Positions 24,304-37,500 are shown, numbered from the stretch's first letter. The stretch: DNA of 64,000 nt from Synchiropus splendidus (GCF_027744825.2 NC_071335.1:10703001-10767000); one strand, 5' to 3'. Notes: generated by a model not told the origin, from the letters alone. Translations and numbers: made by a program.

Positions 24304-27300
24304 ATGGCTGCCTCCTGCTCGCTCATGTGCTGTAAGGAAGAAACTGAGACCGAAAAAGCAGCTATAGGTAACTTCATGAACGTGTTGACGGCATAAATAA
24401 CGCCAAGACGAATACGTAGATATCAAAACTCTGCGCTACCGTTACCACGTTATTATCGGAGGCCGTTTTAAACAGAACACAATTATGCCCACGTTGTCAA
24501 TATATTCGCCGTTCGAATTCAGTAATCCTTTCTTGTCATTACTTTTCAGTTCGCTTTTCAAATGGCAACGTCAAAAATGCAGAGAAACTGGCGTTTTCCT
24601 TTTACAAGGACACGGATGAGACCAACCCCAGAAAAAAGCGCAGGAGAATCCTGGTATACACACGCACTCAAACAAAAGCACACTTAAATGTTAATGAGTT
24701 GAATGATGACAGCAAATGACCAATAGTATCTTTAGGTTTTTCATATTTTTAGGTTTTCATATAACCTAACATTGAGACGACTCTAAATGTTTGCTTGCTT
24801 TTCCTGGCTAGGTTGCTGAAACAGACAGATTAGCATATGCTGGACAGAATTTTGGAACAGCAGAACTGAAGTGCAACAATCTCTGCAAGTATGTGTACAT
24901 GTCTTATTGAACTTTTTATAGTAATAAAAGAAAACTAAATGAAGACTGTTTCTGTTTCAGGTACTATGTTGGAGTGTTGAACAAAAAGACCATGACGATG
25001 GAGCTGCACAATGCCCAGATATTCAACATGTGCCCAGTCATACCAGGTGAGATGTGTTGGAAATACACCTCACACTCCCTCATTCAGCATTCCTGCATCT
25101 GTAAATAACTTCTTTAATAGTAGCACAAACAATGAATAATATTAATAATGTATTATAAATGCACAATTCCCATTAGATGATGAGATACGGCTGCAACAAT
25201 CTGCATCTAGAACACCAAGTGTTCTTCGAGCCTGACCTTGGGTTTAACACACTGTAGTGTTCTTAACGTTAAGTGAAAACAGAGGATGACCTTCTTGCTT
25301 CTGTGTGAGTTTAAACGAATAGAACGGAACAACAGTGTCACATTAGTACACTAGTGGACAACACTTAACCAAGCTGACTCAATTGTCCCAACCAAAGTGA
25401 CATTTAGAGTTAAAAGCTTTTTAGAATTATTTAAAGACCCATGTTAAACACATTTATGACAACACATCTGTCTGTTTGCTTCCTATGAATTGAAAAATTT
25501 ACATTAGGTATTGTTGAGCAGACATTATGACTTGTGTTGGACAAGACCATTTTTGACAATGTACTCTGCGAATGTTCAGCTTCAAGGTGTCACATGCAAT
25601 AACTTTCACTTCGTCAGGAGAGACGACCCAGACAGAGAAGAACAAGGACGAGACAAGGTCTTACAGAGACAAGGTATGAACACACACATATCTTGTTTTT
25701 ATGCTGTGTGGGGACATTTCCCATCCTCTCCCCATAAACCTAACCATCCAAAACAAATGGCTCACCTTAACCAGAACTCTGAACCAAACTGAAACCAATT
25801 ATAATGAGTTATTTTGAAGTCTTTCATCCTCACATTAATCCCTCATGGGGACCAGCCAAATGTCTCCACAAAGTCATACAGTCCTCACGATGGTTTTGTG
25901 CGGACCATATTTTACATTTTAGTGTTTTGTCAAGAATTGGTCCCCACAAAGTAGGGGACACATACTAGTTCATGCACAAAATGCCCTTCTAACTCTTAAG
26001 TCAGGTTTTTGACCAAGACATGTCAGTTTTATGTTTATAAATCACAGCAGAAATGGTTGAACAATTCAAAATGAAGTGATTCTCTCTCCATGGCTTCAAT
26101 AATGATAACAGAAGTCTGTAACTGTCATACCGTTTACTGTAATACCTTAATGCCACAAAGGTGGGGCAGGTTTCAGTGAACTGTAGGGGCAAGGTTCTCT
26201 TATGCAAATGAGTCAAGCTGATGCCTGGTAAATAAGGTGAAATACAAGCAATAAGCAAAGCTAATGTATTGCATTCCCTCTAGGTGGACTCTCTTATTGA
26301 GGCATTTGGCACCACCAAGCAGAAGAGAGCGCTGAGCTCGCGGAGGCTGAACAGGGTAGGCAATGAAACTCTACAGCATGCAGTGACCAAGGCTGCGAAC
26401 ACGGTGATCAGCGAGAGGGGCTTGGAAGGCAAGTTTTATATTCTGTAGTGCAGTTGTTGGTTTCATGTCAGTGTGAGCTCTTGTTTGTGTCTCCTTTAGT
26501 TTTGAGGCAGGAAGTGGCTGACTCCGAGTCTCAGGCTGACCACCTGCTCCACCTGCCTCCCTGCAATGCTGACGCAGAGAAACCCGAGGATGTCTACGAT
26601 TTCGACGAGCGTATCCTTCCCTCAGTCTGGGGATATCAGAAGACCCCGGGTGGTTTCGCACTAAATATTGTATGTTCGAGTGGTGCAGGATATGTATGCC
26701 AGATGTAAGACGGTGCTGCAGGTGACACAGAGGAGTTCAAGGTGGAGGTGGGACTGCACCAAGGCTTGGCTCTGAGCCCCTTCTTGTTTCCCATGGTGAT
26801 GGACAGGTTGACAGATGAGGTTAGATAAGAAGCCCCTTGGATGATGATGTTTGCAGATGACATTGTGATTTGTGGTGAGAGCAGAGAGCAAGTGTAAGAT
26901 AAGTCAGAGAGGTGACGGTGTGCCTTGAAGGAGAGAAATGAAGGTTAGTCGCAGTAAGACGGAATACATGTGTGTGAATGAGAGGGACCCAAGTGGACAG
27001 GTGAAGTTACAGGATGCAGAGATAAAGAAGGTGGTGGATTTTAAGTACTTAGGCTCAACTGTCCAGGGCGATGGAGAGTGTGAGAAAGATGTGAGGAAGC
27101 GGGTGCAGGCAGGATGGAATCATTGGAGAAAAGTGTCAGGTGCGCTGTCTAACAAAAGGGTGTCGGCAATGATGAAAGGAAAGGTGTACAAAACGGTGGT
27201 CAGGCCAGTAATGTTGTATGGTTTGGAAACGGTGGCACTGAGGAGCCAAAAGAAAAAGAAGGTAGTGATCAAAGTGTGCTGAGCCAAATGGCACTGAGGG

Positions 27301-28828
27301 CTCAGTCACACGAGGGTAAACGTGATGGGCTTTTGCTAAAAGTCTGGATTCTACAGTCATTTAGAGTTAAAACAAGACTTGAAGAACGAAGTTGAACCTT
27401 AATGCTGGTGTCAGTTCTGAGTCCCGCTGAGTTTGAAGCTCTTGAACAAGCTGGATCAAAGCTGCTGTCACTCACCCCTGAAGAGCTGCAGAAGATGAAG
27501 GATGAACGAAAGTGAGAGGCCTGACCAACTCAATACGTTTCCTCTGATGCGTTTCTCGTTTTTAAAGCTGTATGTGTTCAGTTGCCTCAGTGTTGTGGCC
27601 CACTTGGAGAACCTCCCCACAGCCACTAAAGCCCAGGAGAGAATATCCCGCTGTTCCTTTTACCTGTCTCTGCTGCTCAAACTGTCGCGACAGAAAAGCA
27701 TTAGCCGCAAATGTGAGTCGACGTCAGATGAATGATAACCTCAGAACACGGTCAAGATATTTACAATGAATGTGTTTTGACAGTCGGTCAGGAGGAGGGC
27801 TGCCCTCGCATCATCCAGAACAAAATTCTAAGGAATTTCACCGTGGAATCCTTTAAGAATGGAAGGTAAGGTTATCAAACTCAAATCCTTATGGTGACGG
27901 AGCGAAGTTTCTGTGCCCCAGCTTTTTATAGGCAGCTAGCCCTTCCCCCAGTTGGGCTATAAAGATCTTTTGGTGAAGATTTGATGCCTGAAAGAGTTAA
28001 ACCAAGAGCCAAGTCTCTTACAGGGATCTGCATGTACTCATAGAACATCAATGAACATCCATGTAACTAGTATATATATCCTTTCTTAGCTCACTGTGGG
28101 GACTTGGCGTTCACTCAACATTTTAGAGTTGTTGAATTTACATTGGTGCTTGCTGTCTTTAGACATAATATAAACCATTTTCTCATTTTATTTACATTCG
28201 AAAGATTCAGTTGTTGTACTGTATTGTGGGACATGTAGTATGAGTGGCAGGAGACAAGATTTGATGCATGTATATTTTATCACGTCTGAATGTGGCCCCA
28301 AGGCCTTGAGTTTGATATGCCTCCTCATAAACTGAAGTTTGTAGACAAACAATCGGAGTATTGTTTTGGTTTGACAACTTAAGTTTAAGGTTTGTCATTT
28401 GTGATATGGAGTTAAGAGGCTTTTTTTTTGATGACACTTTCTTATGTGCCATTCAGAGTCCAGAACATGGTGTCTTCCACAATGCAGTCCAAGTTGGCAA
28501 CGTTCTGTCTGGCTCTCTTGCTGCACATGGGTCACATGACTGCAGATCTCACCTTACTGCACTGTGACTTGGGAATCAGCGAGACCAAGTAAGAAATAAA
28601 GTTCTCTTTCCGTCGAGCCAGTTCACATGAAATAGTGGCGTTATAACAGATCTTTGCTTTTCTTCCAGGCTAGTTGAAATGGCGAAATCAATGGGCCTGA
28701 CTCTCAACAAAATGTCTCACAAAACAGGAGAGGAAAGGCTGGCAGAACACAGGACGGCCTCACTAGTTTTACCTCTGCTTAAATACGACCATTTCAAGGA
28801 GGGACGAAAACGCAAAAAGATGTCCTAG
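24304..28828 (+). CDS. polr1e: RNA polymerase I subunit PAF53 (RPA49 orthologue)
   Basis: Twelve exons: 24304-24367, 24550-24653, 24812-24888, 24961-25046, 25618-25673, 26284-26428, 26500-26610, 27415-27511, 27582-27712, 27784-27865, 28457-28588 and 28669-28828 (TAG). All in phase, giving 414 residues, close to the human length. The protein is the Pol I subunit that pairs with PAF49 in a TFIIF-like dimerisation module and carries a C-terminal tandem winged-helix DNA-binding part. Matching segments: VRFSNGNVKNAEKLAFSFY, VAETDRLAYAGQNFGT, LIEAFGTTKQKRALSSRRL, KPEDVYDFDE, LLSPAEFEALE and RVQNMVSSTMQSKLATFCL, with a basic end (KEGRKRKKMS). The intron after 26428 uses a GC donor (AAG|GCAAGT). The intron 26611-27414 carries a LINE fragment. 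Confidence 0.94.
25705..25967. repeat. probable non-autonomous DNA-transposon repeat in a polr1e intron
   Basis: The left part GTGTGGGGACATTTCCC and the right part AAATGTCTCCACAAAG are inverted relative to each other. A further GGTCCCCACAAAG...GGGGACACA follows. The internal text (CCTAACCATCCAAAACAAAT) resembles an abundant fish repeat. It lies in the intron 25674-26283. Confidence 0.5.
26665..27290 (+). mobile_element. 5'-truncated, frameshifted LINE reverse-transcriptase fragment
   Basis: It lies within the polr1e intron 26611-27414, in gene sense. The recoverable pieces are YVRVVQDMYARCKT, VEVGLHQGLALSPFLF, the catalytic-box region MMFADDIVICGES, MKVSRSKTEYMCVNERD, VVDFKYLGSTVQGDGECE, and a C-terminal segment ending YKTVVRPVMLYGLETVALR. 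They are spread over more than one frame with internal stops, so the copy is dead. It is a non-LTR retrotransposon RT, with the clade uncertain (a family common in fish genomes). Confidence 0.85.
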
Positions 28829-28883
28829 AGGAACTTGTGGTTCTGTAAAGAAAGACAAAGTTGAATCACACCTTTATTAAAGA

Positions 28884-28889
28884 AATAAA
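28884..28889 (+). terminator. polr1e: polr1e poly(A) signal
   Basis: AATAAA lies 56 bases after the polr1e stop. A minus-strand AATAAA (TTTATT at 28873-28878) lies just beside it and could serve fbxo10. Confidence 0.65.
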
Positions 28890-29496
28890 AAGGTGACACA
28901 TCTGGAGGTTCTTCACCCAATAAAGCTACCAACATTCAAATGACAGGACTCTCAGCAAAGCAGTGAAACATCCACGCTTATCTGTACACGTCACATATTG
29001 CACACTGACACTATTCCACTGAGTATGTGCGGTTTTGGAATAAATATGCTGAAATTCCTCCATTAAAAGTTCAGACTTTATCTTTACACTCGAATGGAAA
29101 ATGTTTGGGGTAGAAAAAGTTTGGCTCTGCTCTGTTGCATATACACAAAAAGTCCATGAAAGGCACAGTTATACTTAGTAGCACAGAGGGAGCAGACATT
29201 TTGATGCCTTTGACTATTAGGCCCAGTAAAAGTGCATGCAGGAGAAGATGATTAAAGCTTTTGTTAATACCACTCAGAGGACATTCATTCTAAAGCTCAC
29301 ACTGATCAGTGATGTGGCAGTTAAACAATAAAAACTTCTCAAACGAGAACTAGCTCCCTGCAGTATTTCTAATTGGCACATTCATTTCTTTTTGAACTCA
29401 TTTGTCCGATCAGGTCAAAGAGGTATCGTGTGAGTATTTTCGTAATCGTGTTGACCTTAAGGCGAAGTCTCACTGTATGTTTAGGTGCTTTTGTTC
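28890..29496 (-). other. probable fbxo10 3' UTR / convergent intergenic region
   Basis: No coding segment is recognised between the polr1e poly(A) signal and the fbxo10 stop codon. The sequence is AT-rich and likely holds the fbxo10 3' UTR. Confidence 0.4.
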
Positions 29497-32400
29497 TCAT
29501 AGAATGCAGCAGAATACACTGCCGCCATGGCAACCACTCTCCACCGTCGCACTGATGCGGTTTGTCACAGAGTTGCCAAGTCGGGAAGGATATTGAGAAG
29601 AGGAGAGGCCAGCCATGGAACTAGGCAGGGGGCGAGGAAGAGGGTTTTTCAAAATCCAGGCAGGAGCAGATGCACAGCTGCAAAACACACACCACGCAGG
29701 AATGAAAGTTGCAACTTTGTTTCATAATGTTGGACATAAAATATAACAGAAAATGAGACAGGGAAAAAGGGCTTGAATTATTTTAACCACCCACTTCAAG
29801 ACGTGTCTATACAGATGTCCAACAACGCATTACTATTATAGCACATACTATCATGGCTGCTGGTGTATCTAAAGCATCTGAAACCTGTGCAGCATGTAGA
29901 TTGAATATTAGCCACTAGCATGTTATGAAAAAGGCTAATTAAATTCACCAGTCAAATTTTGCCTTATAGAAACATTTGACTAGCATTGGCGAAACAAACC
30001 CACCCTCAACTACAGCCTCAGTGGATGCCTGTAGTTTTGCTCAGCACAACAACATAAGCCCTCCTCATCTCATTCCAACTCCCACATTCAGTTTTCACTC
30101 AATTCTCTCCTTTTCATAAAAGCTGCGCGAGTTTGGTCGACTCATTACTCCGGCTCTTCATTTAAAGTTTATGAACTGGAAGAAAGCGCCTTCCAGAAAT
30201 TCAACAGTCTGCATGTGCTGAGGAAGTGTTTTGTAAACATTTTAGCACATACAACTGTTTTTTAAGTAGTAACGGATACTTAAAGACTGTTTCCATTACA
30301 TGATAGAGAGGGACAGACAGACAGACTGCATGCAAGCAAATTCCTAAGAATGTGCTTCGAAAAGTGATCGGTCTGATCCACTGTTGAGGCTTAAGATGGA
30401 AAAGGCCTTGGCTGGTGGACAGACATTGAAATGGAGTGGGGAAAAGAAAAGTTGAAGGAGATGACTGACCTACTGTCGTGCGTGAAAATACTGTTGTTGC
30501 GTATGACACAGGTATCATTTGCAGGATCAGCCAGCAGAAGATTGTTTTTGTGTCCTGGATGACCTTGGAATAGTTGATTGTCACGAACAGCTCCCTTAAC
30601 TGGCCCGGAAACAGAGACGCCACAGCCTTGACATGGTTGCACACGGTTACGCAGAAGCTGGAATAATAGCAAAAGACCATTTCGATCACTTTATGCTCAC
30701 AGTGTAATTCACAGAGTACACCGTACAGGGTTATGACAACAGAATGGCCACGTTCAATACAAATGTTTTTGACGCTCCAGATGTTAATATCGAAGAGGGA
30801 AGAAGCTTCTGTGCTTATCCTCACTCATTAAAACACCCAGCAACAATGACAGATTGTTCCATGTACAGTCAACAAAAAATATGCCGTTCATGTCTTTCTA
30901 ACACTGGTTAGAAAATCTGTTTCAATAGTGAATAAGTCCGGGCCTTGCATGATTGATTGATTGTCAGAACCAGTTTTCTAACCAGGACTAAATCCCTGCC
31001 TGGAGCCGCCAGGGTGACTTTCTGGAGATAAAATTCACAATGTTTTGTTTGTAGCCTTCCTAGGTGTTTTGACAAAAAACTGTACTACGCCACAGTTATT
31101 CATTATTGTTAATTCATTACTGTAGTAACTGAGCAGGTCTATGTCTTCCAAATAACACCACCAGTGGGGAAACAAAAAGAGCTAATGATAGCCACGCCAG
31201 CGTGTCCTCATCCCAATCCCAATCATTCTTTTGGAAGATCTGGAAATACTGCCACAGGCAGGGGCAACATTGGATCCAAGAGAAAGCCTAATGCGTCAAC
31301 ACTGTCTACTGAGAATCTTGTCAGGTAGTTTTCTCCTTCAAATTCCACTCACTACTGGGCTTTTTAATGCCTTAAAAATAAAATGATGCCATGTACAGTT
31401 CCACCTCTTCATCCATACACAGCTTTGCGTAACCCTCTCCCCAACTATGTCAAAATATGAACGGGAAGTCTGAAATCTTTGGAGAGCTTCATCATGATTG
31501 ATCAATAGTTTTTTTCCCTCAGAAAATCAAAGTACAGATTTATTTGCATCCTTAGTTTTAGCTGTAATTGAGTACCGAGTAACTTCTAATATCATTTCTT
31601 ATCAGTTTCCCGTATGAAAATGTGTGGTACTGAACACAAGTCTCAGATACTGGAGGAGTCCACACAGGTGGTATATAATCTCTTCATTGCGTCCTGGGTC
31701 TGTGCCATGGCCTCCCCCCACATTGACATGTTTCAAACTCCTCCTCAGGGAGATTGCAGGAGGCATCTGGCTCCTCTCAATGCAGAGAGCTTAATACTCC
31801 CGGCAGAAACTGATTCCCCTCGCCTGTATCCGTGATCTATGTGGTTCATAGCATTACACCACATCTTTTCAGCAGACACTCAACCATAGATACAATAACA
31901 AGGCGCTACAAGTTAGTTATTAGTAGAAGTAACATCAAACTTACGACTACGGCCAGCAGATGATTTTTTTTTTTAATTCAATGTCTGGCACTGCAGCAAG
32001 TAGCAGCCCGGTACCGCGTACAACAGTTAGGGCAGCACAGTATCCCAGCATCTCACTCTCACACAGCCATCTACCACTACAGTAGTAGCTATAAGCCTTG
32101 CGTCGGCTATTTTGAATGGCATTCCACTTACGTCCAATCTGACTTACGACCGGTTGGTTGGATCCCGGCTGTAAGCATGATGTTACTTGTTCACATTGCG
32201 GCAGGCTTTGACCAGTCAAAGCAGAACTCTTTACTGCACATATCTGGTTACACCTGTCATGTCATCCCCATAAGGCACATTCCTTGACACTATAAAGAAT
32301 TGTAAGTCAGCGTGCCTCACCTTAACATCAATATTTCCAGCCACTTGAATACCACAGCCACCGTTTCCAATGACATCATTCTCCACAATCTGCCCGTTGC

Positions 32401-35400
32401 CAAGGAAGTGAATGCCGTGGTTGCTGTTATCATAAACGCCATTACCACGCAGTTCCACACGGCAGTCCTTCTCCACTGTCACGCCACCTCTGCCATTCTT
32501 GAGGATGCAGTTGGTAACCAGTCGGGTCAGCTGGCAGCTCTGCAGCACTCCGATGCCAGTCCCCCGATTGTTGTTCACCATGTTGGCAAACACGTTGAGT
32601 GGTTCACTGCTCTTCACATAAAGCCCGACTGCTGCACATATTGTTCAGATTAGAAATACAAAGAGACCATCAGTTTCAAACATCAAGTTCAAATTCAGGA
32701 TCAGAGTCAAAATCAGCAGAGTCTCTCACCGCCGTTGTAACTCAGGCAGTTGTTCTCGACCAGGGCCACACTGACAGAACGGCTGCTTGAGTTGTGCTCA
32801 TCCTCACTGTCCTCATCATTCTCCCAGGCGAACAGTTCCCTCTCCTCATGCATATTTTCTTGTTCTTCTCGTCCTTCTTCTTCCACTCCAATTTCATCTC
32901 TTCCTATCCATTCCTGGCCATTCCAGTTCCCCTCCCGAGCCTCAATGTTCTCCATGTCCTTCCTGCAGAACACTGCCAATCCATACATGCAGTTATGGGT
33001 GATGAAGTTTCCCAGGAGCTGCGGAAGGCTGGAGGACATCACCCACACGCCACAGCCTTTGTTGCCTTCACAACAATAAAAGCAGGAATTACAAATAAAT
33101 TCAAAAGCAGTATGAACAAATACTGAAACGCGTCATACAGTACACGTGGTTGCCTTCTATCAGCCCACGGCCTCGCTCTCCCACCACAACACCATCTGAG
33201 TATCCGTTACAGATGTAGTTGTTCCTCAGGATGGGGTCTCCCCCTCGACGGATGTCCACGCCACCCCACTGGTTCTCTTTGATGACATTCTCTACAACAA
33301 AAATGTGCATCAGATACTCACAAGTGGTGCTCTTCTTCAATCTTCAAAAGTATTATCATTTTAAATACCAAGTCACACACCTACTATTATTCCTCTTCCA
33401 TTCTCGTTTATGGCAATACCTGCGGCCAGGCCTTGAGAGATATGGTTTCCACTTCAATGAAAAACAAAACAAAAAAACGAAAACACAGCCATTAATAAAT
33501 GCTACGCAAAGCTCTGCCGGCAGGAAACTAAGGCCGTGCAATTCATCGAAAAGCGATATGGATGATGGCTTCCCTGGATTATGAATCGAGATGACTGTTA
33601 TAAAATGATTGATGTCCTGCACACCCCACTCACGTATTGCTTACAATCTCCCCTGTGGTGCTCCGGCCCACCCCCCGACACCAACAGTTGTTTTGTATTT
33701 AATCACACGTGCGTAGATAAGTGGACATCAGCCAAACACTCACTTTCACCATTCGACATTCTAACAGGACGGACAGTAGCGGCCGCTCCACAGAGCTGAG
33801 ATGGTGAGGCAGCACAGCTTCTATCTTCAAAAGCAGCTTGATGTTCCACATGTGTCATAGGGCTTTGTTGGACTCCATTGGAAAATAGAGGTTTTATAAT
33901 CACATTCCAATATTTATTACAAGACTGATCAAAATGAAGTTGAAGCTGTGAGCACACGCGTCAACATCAGAGTGGAAGTGCTGCAGTGATAAAGCTCTAC
34001 GTTCCTTGACGTGTGCTATCCTCTATGCTGAAGTAAACTTACTTTCTTCATCCATCAATGCAGTCTAGTTTACTGTCCATCATCATGGCTGTTTTGATGT
34101 TTTCGTAGTAGTCCACACACAATGAATCTGTTATTTACATCAGTTACTATTCTTTTCTGTAATTAATCAAAATTTATCTCCTAAAGTCCCATCCCTAGTT
34201 TTTGTGACTCCTTTAACCCTCAAAGGCACAAAAAAAAAAGTTTTTTTTTCATATGTTGTCATTTTTATGTCATTTATTTGATTTAATATTCAATAAAGTT
34301 AAAAATAACGGCGATTTCAATTTGAATCAAACTATTCCTGACTATGATTTTTGCCATAACTGCACTGCCCTACATGTAATGTGATAATTGTATTGGACAA
34401 TTTGTGTAAAAACATTAAATAGAGGTGCCTTTGCAGCCAAAAATAGGATGAAGTGAACCAGCAGTGCTTGCTTGGGTGGCGTACAAAACTGAGGAGTCGA
34501 GGAGTAAAGCCACTGCTTCTCAGAGGAGAAGGTTGCCATCAACTACTTGATTTATATATTATCCATGAAGGACAAGGAGAGAGAGCAACACAAGGCGGAT
34601 GAGACTGGAGAGGTCTTCAGATGCCTCAGTCAGATGAGACAAAGACAAGCACAAACCTGACACCACACAAACACCCCATCAAAGATATCACTTAGTCAAG
34701 CATGTGAAGAGAGCCTGGTTAATAACTTGTGATCTGCTCACCATTCCACAAAGCCGCTCCGCACAATGAGCCTGAAAGCAAAGGACTCCTTGACTTACCT
34801 GACAACAGGATTCCCACCGAAGAGAATGTATACTCCAGCCTCCTTATTGTTGTAAATGCGATTGCTCCGAACTGAGCCCTTTCCATTGCCGAGGACAACA
34901 ACACCGGATCGTAGCCCACTGTGGATTTTGTTACACTGAGGAAGGAAAATTATGTTATATGAGTAAAATTACAGAGCTAAATTATTATTGTTATCACTTT
35001 TGTGGAACAAGTGGAACATTGGGACACAGATGTTGGACACAGTCATTTGTCGTCAGACCTCTTGAATCTTGTGTTATGTCGCCAATGTTCTGAATCACAC
35101 ACGCGTTTGATAGTGGTTACCCACCACGATGATAGGGTTCGCCCCCTTGCGGATGTCAAGTCCCGCCTCCCCGTTGGAGTGGATGTCATTTTCAGCGATG
35201 AATCCTTGAGCAGAGAGTCGCAGGAAGACGCCCGATGCTCGGCACTTGCACACTTCATTTCTAAGCATCACAATCTGAGGGGGAAAAACACATGTCCTTG
35301 AATAACATGAAAACCTTTAGAGACCAACTATTGGAGGAAGAGATATTTACAACAGAGTTCTGTATACAGCGGACGCCGTAGTTCAGTCCACGGAAAATAT

Positions 35401-36962
35401 TGTCCTCCAGTCGTGCCTGTGCGTAGTTGGAGAGATAGACACCACCTTTTCCATCTCTGAAAAGAGAGCGGCGGACGATGCAGCCGAGAACTGAGGTAAC
35501 AAACCGCAGAGCTTCTGGGTCCCTGTCTAGTTCCTGCTGGAGTGTGAGGAGTTCCAGTGTCACAGATGGGGGCTCAGGGGTTGAGGCAACAGGTAAGGAG
35601 CCATCCGAGGCAGGCTTGAGTAAGTGGGATAGGCCATGCTGGTCGCACTGTATTTTATAATTCAGTGTAACCGACTTCTTTATTTTCTCCCTGTCTTCCT
35701 CCTCCAGACTTTTCTCTCCATCGCTACATCTGTCTTCGATCACCGTGCACTGTCCCGCAGCGTCATTCCTCCCCTGCCAGACTTCGATTTTACTATCAGC
35801 CTTTTTATCACCATGAACTTCAGGGTCCGCGGTAACTTGAGCCTGCAGGCCAGTGTGTCGGAGAGGTTTGTTTACAGACAAATCACATGGGAAATTCCGC
35901 ACCAGTGCGGCCAAATATTTACAAGCCCAATTTCTTTCAGAAACAAGAGGACCCTCCACGGTAATGGAGGCTGTGTCACTTCCAGAGAAGTCGCAGCTGT
36001 CGAATAAACTGAGGACAACACCGGCTAAATGAACGGAGCTGCCCTGGGAGAAGGAGCAGAAGCGGGCCTGGCAGGTTCCTGGCCCTCGGACTTGCAGTTG
36101 GGCCCCTTCGAAGTTGCAGTTATCAAGCTGGACGTGACCCCATGATGTCTGAAACAGAAGCATTTAACATTCAAATCACACATTTTTTGCAGTGAGACAG
36201 TTGATTCATAAAATTACTCCACAAAAAAATCTATCTGTTGATAGTAAATAGTAAATGTAGTAAATGTGGTTGACTAGAAGTAACCAAAGGTTCCTCGACT
36301 TCATTGAGGGAATGCGTTTGCTTGTCATTACTTTACCTTGTAGACCACAGTTGAGAACCAGGGTGGCATAAAGACCAGATTACACAGCCGGGCTGTTGGG
36401 CATTGTTGCTCCATGCACACCAGGAGAGACACTTCACCAAGAGACCCCAGCCCAACCAGCTCCACAGGCACCTTCAGAAAGATTTCGGCAGGCTCCTCAT
36501 ACACCCCCGGATGGAGGACCAGGCGGTCATACGGCCCGACCATACCAAGAGCACCTCGCACAGTTTCATACTCGCACCCCGGACCAACATGCCAAACTCT
36601 GCGATTCTTTCTACGTTTGAAAAGGTGTAGACAGGCAGACGCCTGGTGATCGGGTCCATTTTGAGTCCAAGTGCGGGTTACCATGGTGTGCAGTTTGAGG
36701 GCCTCCCTCCAGGAAGGGGGCTCCTGTTCAGGCTGACTGGGCCAGTTGGGATGTCTGCACTCAGGGCATCGCAGGCAGAGTTGTCTCCAACGCGTGTTGT
36801 CCAGGGAGAGGACCAGTTCCCTCCAGGACCTACACACCTGGCAGCATCGACCCAGATCAGGGAGGGGGAGATAGGCCAAGATCACCCTCCACAGCTCCAC
36901 AGGCAGGCAGCCCACCTCCATGGCAACAGCGAGAACTGGGAAGTCCGCGGTGGGAGGGGAAC
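29497..36962 (-). CDS. fbxo10: F-box only protein 10 (SCF substrate receptor)
   Basis: Ten coding exons: 36337-36962 (ATG at 36921-36919), 35351-36148, 35125-35274, 34799-34935, 33381-33451, 33139-33291, 32730-33065, 32321-32631, 30470-30657 and 29497-29677 (TGA). All in phase, 969 residues (human about 956). The N-terminal F-box starts MEVGCLPVELWRVILAYL and includes DLGRCCQVCRSW. The middle and C-terminal parts carry many right-handed beta-helix (pectin-lyase-like) repeats, e.g. SGVFLRLSAQGFIAENDI, GVDIRRGGDPILRNNYI and GVWVMSSSLPQL. An acidic Glu-rich low-complexity loop falls in exon 7. The protein is the substrate receptor of an SCF ubiquitin ligase, with BCL2 a reported target. It ends in Cys-Cys-Ile-Leu, a CaaX box predicted to be geranylgeranylated. 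The second exon (266 codons) is partly duplicated upstream at 38822-39430. An acceptor at 36963 implies a 5' UTR exon. Confidence 0.94.
30658..32320 (-). other. fbxo10 intron between coding exons 8 and 9
   Basis: A 1.66 kb intron. There is a T-run near 31967-31975. No recognisable exon or well-defined element was found, and the open frames have no family resemblance. Confidence 0.5.
33452..34798 (-). other. fbxo10 intron between coding exons 4 and 5
   Basis: A 1.35 kb AT-rich intron with poly-A/poly-T runs near 34231-34250. No coding segment or clear repeat is recognised. Confidence 0.5.
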
Positions 36963-37500
36963 CTGGACGAGTTAAAGAAACAGTAACTGTGAGCTGCAAC
37001 CATTTAAAGCCGAATAAACAAGACAGCAAAACAAACCTAGCTTGTTTATAAAACACACCAGTGCAGGGAAACTTGTCGTTCACCATCTCAAGCATCCTTC
37101 TAACCACCTCCTCAGTCATATAACTGCGAACCAATGAAAACCAACCCTCGTGATTTTAGTATACCATCGTATGAAAACACTTTTTACAACAACTAGATAT
37201 GTGTTTCGAGGCTTGTGAGCAACACAGCAGCATGACGCCAGCACGACCCTTACCTCTCATCTGTGTAGCTGGATGATCAAGTTAGCATCATGGGCTAAAT
37301 ATTGGTAGCGGTGACGTCATATCGCTACTGTCTAGATGCCAAACCCAAGCGACGACGGAGCACAAGTCAGTCCGTCGTGTAAACATTGTAAAACCGCGGA
37401 GACGCACTCCATAATCAGCACACTCATATTTCGTCGATGAGGGTGATGACGGAAGTCGACACTTCACAATAAGAGAGCTTTTTGTCTATATCCGGGGGAA
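36963..37500 (-). promoter_or_regulatory. fbxo10: fbxo10 5' UTR/promoter region
   Basis: Lies upstream of the exon carrying the fbxo10 ATG. CpGs cluster at 37300-37490. The exact first exon and start site cannot be placed from sequence alone. Confidence 0.35.

Noticed and set aside
30201..30824. Minus-strand 207-codon open frame as a separate gene
   Set aside because: It overlaps fbxo10 coding exon 9 (30470-30657) in another frame. The fbxo10 frame is the supported one.
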